DNA of 64,000 nucleotides, taken from positions 1-64,000 of the forward strand of contig NC_079876.1 in NCBI RefSeq assembly GCF_029227915.1. The letters are read 5' to 3'. This document shows positions 60,323 through 64,000 of the stretch, piece by piece. The DNA is from Hydractinia symbiolongicarpus (Eukaryota; Cnidaria; Hydrozoa; Anthoathecata; Hydractiniidae). How positions within the stretch are numbered: the first letter of the stretch is position 1; every line of letters begins with the position of its first letter. The notes under the pieces were generated by a model. That model was not told the origin of the DNA, made no database searches, and worked only from the letters and a program-made list of their open reading frames with translations. The position numbers and the translations under genes are program-made.

Positions 60323-63300
60323 TCTCATCAAAAATGAAAACATTTCTGAAAACTACAAGTCTCATGCGTTTTAGTGGTGAAAAAATAATTTTAAAAATCG
60401 TTCGGGAAATGAGTTTACACCCCGGGTACTTTCTTTGTATACTTTTGACTATACGGGCCGAGTCCGGGATTTACGGTAAATCGCAGGTTTTCGTTTGCCG
60501 GCGATTAAACTTCTTTTATTCAGCGTCTCATCAAAAATGAAAACATTTTTGAAAACTACAATTCTCATGCGTTTTAGTGGTGAAAAAATAATTTAAAAAA
60601 TCGTTCGGGAAATGAGTTTACTCCCTGGGTACTTTCTTTGTATACTTTTGAGTATACGGGCCGAGTCCGGGATTTACGGGAAGTCGCGGGTTTTCGTTTG
60701 CTGGCGATTAAACCACTTTCATTAAGCGTCTCATCAAAAATGAAAACATTTCTGAAAACTATAAGTCTCATGCGTTTTAGTGGTGAAAAAATAATTTTAA
60801 AAATCGTTCGGGAAATGAGTTTACTCCCTGGGTACTTTCTTTGTATACTTTTGGGTATACGGGCCGAGTCCGGGATTTACGGGAAGTCGCGGGTTTTCGT
60901 TTGCCGACGATTAAACTTCTTTTATTCAGCGTCTCATCAAAAATGAAAACATTTTTAAAAACTACAAGTCTCGTGGGCTTTAGTGGTGAAATAATAATTT
61001 AAAAAATCGTTCGGGAAATGAGTTTACACCCCGGGTACTTTCTTTGTATACTTTTGACTATACGGGCCGAGTGCGGGATTTACGGGAAATCGCAGGTTTT
61101 CGTTTGCCGGCGATTAAACTTCTTTTATTCAGCGTCTCATCAAAAATGAAAACATTTTTGAAAACTACAAGTCTCATGCGTTTTAGTGGTGAAAAAATAA
61201 TTTAAAAAATCGTTCGGGAAATGAGTTTACTCCCTGGGTACTTTCTTTGTATACTTTTGACTATACGGCCGACTCCGGGATTTACGGGAAATCGCGTGTT
61301 TTCGTTTGCCGGCGATTAAACTTCTTTTATTCGGCATCTCATCAAAAATGAAAACATTTTTAAAAACTACAAGTCTCGTGGGCTTTAGTGGTGAAATAAT
61401 AATTTGAAAAATCGTTCGGGAAATGAGTTTACACCCCGGGTACTTTCTTTGTATACTTTTGACTATACGGGCCGAGTCCGGGATTTACGGGAAATCGCGG
61501 ATTTTTGTTTGCCGGCGATTAAACTTCTTTTATTCAGCGTCTCATCAAAAATGAAAACATTTTTGAAAACTACAAGTCTCATGCGTTTTAGTGGTGAAAA
61601 GATAATTTAAAAAATCGTTTTGGAAATGTGTTTACTCACAGGGTACTTTCTTTGTATACATTCGACTATACGGGCCGAACCCGGGATTTACGGGAAATCG
61701 CGAATTTTCGTTTGCTGGCGATTAAACCACATTCATTAAGCGTCTCATCAAAAATGAAAACATTTCTGAAAACTACAAGTCTCATGCGTTTTAGTGGTTA
61801 AAAAATAATTTGAAAAATCGTTCGGGAAATGAGTTTACACCCCGGGTACTTTCTTTGTATACTTTTGACTATCCGGGCCGAGTCCAGGATTTACGGGAAA
61901 TCGCAGGTTTTCGTTTGCCGGCGATTAAACTTCTTTTATTCAGCGTCTCATCAAAAATGAAAACATTTTTGAAAACTACAATTCTCATGCGTTTTAGTGG
62001 TGAAAAAATAATTTAAAAAATCGTTCGGGAAATGAGTTTACACCCCGGGTACTTTCTTTGTATACTTTTGACTATACGGGCCGAGTCCGGGATTTACGGG
62101 AAATCGCAGGTTTTCGTTTGCCGGCGATTAAACTTCTTTTATTCAGCGTCTCATCAAAAATGAAAACATTTTTGAAAACTACAAGCCTCATGCGTTTTAG
62201 TGGTGAAAAAATAATTTAAAAAATCGTTCGGGAAATGAGTTTACTCCCTGGGTACTTTCTTTGTATACTTTTTACTATACGGGCCGAGTCCGGGATTTAC
62301 GGGAAGTCGCGGGTTTTCGTTTGCCGGCGATTAAACTTCTTTTATTCAGCGTCTCATTAAAAATGAAAACAATTTTAAAAACTACAAGTCTCATGGGCTT
62401 TAGTGGTGAAATAATAATTTGAAAAATCGTTCGGGAAATGAGTTTACACCCCGGGTACTTTCTTTGTATACTTTTGACTATACGGGCCGAGTCCGGGATT
62501 TACGGGAAATCGCAGGTTTTCGTTTGCCGGCGATTAAACTTCTTTTATTCAGCGTCTCATCAAAAATGAAAACATTTTTGAAAACTACAAGTCTCATGCG
62601 TTTTAGTGGTGAAAAAAGAATTTAAAAAATCGTTCGGGAAATGAGTTTACTCCCTGGGTACTTTCTTTGTATACTTTTGACTATACGGGCCGAGTCCGGG
62701 ATTTACGGGAAGTCGCGGGTTTTCGTTTGCCGGCGATTAAACTTCTTTTATTCAGCGTCTCATCAAAAATGAAAACATTTTGAAAAACTACAAGTCTCAT
62801 GGGCTTTAGTGGTGAAATAATAATTTAAAAAATCGTTCGGGAAATGAGTTTACACCCTGGGTACTTTCTTTGTATACTTTTGACTATACGGGCCGAGTCC
62901 AAGATTTACGGGAAATCGCAGGTTTTCGTTTGCCGGCGATTAAACCACTTTCATTCAGCGTCTCATCAAAAATGAAAACATTTTTAAAAACTACAAGTCT
63001 CATGGGCTTTAGTGGTGAAATAATAATTTAAAAAATCGTTTGGGAAATGAGTTTACTCCCTGGGTACTTTCCTTGTATACTTTTAACTATACGGGCCGAG
63101 TCCGGGATTTACGGGAAATCGCGGGTTTTTGTTTGCCGGCGATTAAACATCTTTTATTCAGCGTTTCATCAAAAATGAAAACATTTTTAAAAACTACAAG
63201 TCTCATGGGCTTTAGTGGTGAAATAGTAATTTAAAAAATCGTTTGGGAAATGAGTTTACTCCCTGGGTACTTTCTTTGTATACTTTTGAGTATACGGGCC

Positions 63301-63569
63301 GAGTCCGGGATTTACGGGAAATCGCAGGTTTTCGTTTGCCGGCGATTAAACTTCTTTTATTCAGCGTCTCATCAAAAATGAAAACAATTTTAAAAACTAC
63401 AAGTCTCATGGGCTTTAGTGGTGAAACAATAACTTAAAAAATCGTTCGGGAAATGAGTTTACTCCCTGGGTACTTTCTTTGTAAACTTTTGTCTATACGG
63501 GCCGAGTCCAGGATTTAGGGGAAATCGCAGGTTTTCGTTTGCCGGCGATTAAACTTCTTTTATTCAGAG
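60323..63569. repeat. 16-monomer higher-order unit, second copy
   Basis: Direct tandem copy of 57077-60322. Differences include GGTAAT/GGTACT, CTGGTGGG/CTCGTGGG, AAAACACAAG/AAAACTACAAG and CATTAAG/CATTCAG. The exact breakpoint lies within the shared GTCTCATCAAAAAT stretch. Confidence 0.82.
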
Positions 63570-64000
63570 TCTCATCAAAAATAAAAACATTTTTGAAAAC
63601 TACAAGTCTCATGCGTTTTAGTGGTGAAAAAATAATTTAAAAATTCGTTTGGGAAATGAGTTTACTCCCTGGGTACTTTTCTTTGTATACTTTTAAGTAT
63701 ACGGGCCGAGTCCGGGATTTACGATAAATCGCAGGTTTTCGTTTGCCGGCGATTAAACTTCTTTTATTCAGCGTCTCATCAAAAATGAAAACATTTTTGA
63801 AAACTACAAGTCTCATGCGTTTTAGTGGTGAAAAAATAATTTAAAAAATCGTTCGGGAAATGCATTTACACCCTGGGTACTTTCTTTGTATACTTTTGAC
63901 TATACAGACCGAGTCCGAGATTTACGGGAAATCAAAGGTTTTCGTTTGCCGGCGATTAAGCTTCTTTTATTCAGCGTCTCATCAAAAATGAAAACATTTT

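Larger units (their letters stand above)
45601..64000. repeat. Subtelomeric 203-bp satellite array, about 90 monomers, continuing past the window
   Basis: A head-to-tail array of a ~203-bp monomer beginning directly at the last telomere repeat, in mid-monomer. Landmarks within each monomer are GAGTTTACTCCCTGGG, the short dyad GTATA...TATAC, CGGGCCGAGTCCGGGATTTA, GTTTGCCGGCGATTAAA, and the hairpin AAAAATG-AAAA-CATTTTT. Neighbouring monomers differ by several percent and occasional 1-4 bp indels. Many monomers contain an open frame of 64-68 codons, but 203 is not a multiple of three, the frames end in each unit, and indels shift them, so I regard these as non-coding. I see no gene in this stretch. 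Confidence 0.96.

Noticed and set aside
45781-63437. Recurrent 64-102 codon open frames in the satellite resembling a repeated small protein
   Set aside because: They are the same satellite monomer. The 203-bp period is not divisible by three, frames open and close with single-base indels on both strands, and nothing resembles a protein domain.
45601-64000. CRISPR-like repeat array
   Set aside because: There is no repeat/spacer alternation; the whole 203-bp unit repeats, and the context is a eukaryotic telomere.
45601-64000. CENP-B-box-like motif suggesting a centromeric satellite
   Set aside because: I looked for a TTCG....A..CGGG pattern near TTCGTTTGCCGGCG and TTCGGGAAATG; neither fits, and the array is terminal.

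Overview
The window holds two unrelated kinds of DNA joined by a 500-base run of N. Positions 1-39939 are arthropod mitochondrial DNA: an unrolled circular mitogenome read about 2.5 times head to tail. Positions 40440-64000 are the end of a nuclear chromosome: 5.16 kb of perfect CCCTAA telomere repeat followed by 18.4 kb of a 203-bp satellite that runs off the window.

The mitochondrial part uses the invertebrate mitochondrial code (TGA = Trp, ATA = Met, AGA = Ser), so standard-code ORFs break the genes into pieces. All 37 usual genes are present. The order is the ancestral pancrustacean one except near the control region: rrnS - control region - trnM - nad2 - trnW - trnI(-) - trnQ(-) - trnC(-) - trnY(-) - cox1. 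This trnI/trnQ relocation, a ~15.83 kb circle and a ~1.82 kb hairpin-rich control region match what I recall of the brine shrimp Artemia (Anostraca). I consider that genus likely but could not search it.

The passes are not identical. Positions 1 to about 23297 are haplotype 1 (unit 15,833 bp, about 1.47 turns). From about 23298 to 39939 the sequence is haplotype 2 (unit 15,842 bp, about 1.05 turns). The single switch lies in a long control-region hairpin carrying a C13 run. The haplotypes differ by roughly 1% in genes, nearly all at synonymous sites, with every reading frame intact in both. They therefore look like two functional mtDNA lineages (pooled individuals or heteroplasmy), not decayed nuclear copies.

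Layout: 1-491 partial nad5; 491-8546 trnH to control region (haplotype 1, first pass); 8547-16324 trnM to nad5 (haplotype 1); 16324-24376 trnH to control region (haplotype 1 until the switch at ~23297, then haplotype 2); 24377-32166 trnM to nad5 (haplotype 2); 32166-39939 trnH to a truncated control region (haplotype 2); 39940-40439 N gap; 40440-45600 telomere; 45601-64000 satellite.

The genes encode the 13 mtDNA subunits of complexes I (nad1-6, 4L), III (cob), IV (cox1-3) and V (atp6, atp8), plus two rRNAs and 22 tRNAs. The mitochondrial contig sits outside the telomere-bearing chromosome end, so the junction is almost certainly a scaffolding error. No undescribed protein system is present. 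The most informative signals are the control-region hairpins, whose stems are largely preserved while loops vary between haplotypes, the haplotype switch, the six-base telomere in an apparent arthropod, and the nested higher-order structure of the satellite.
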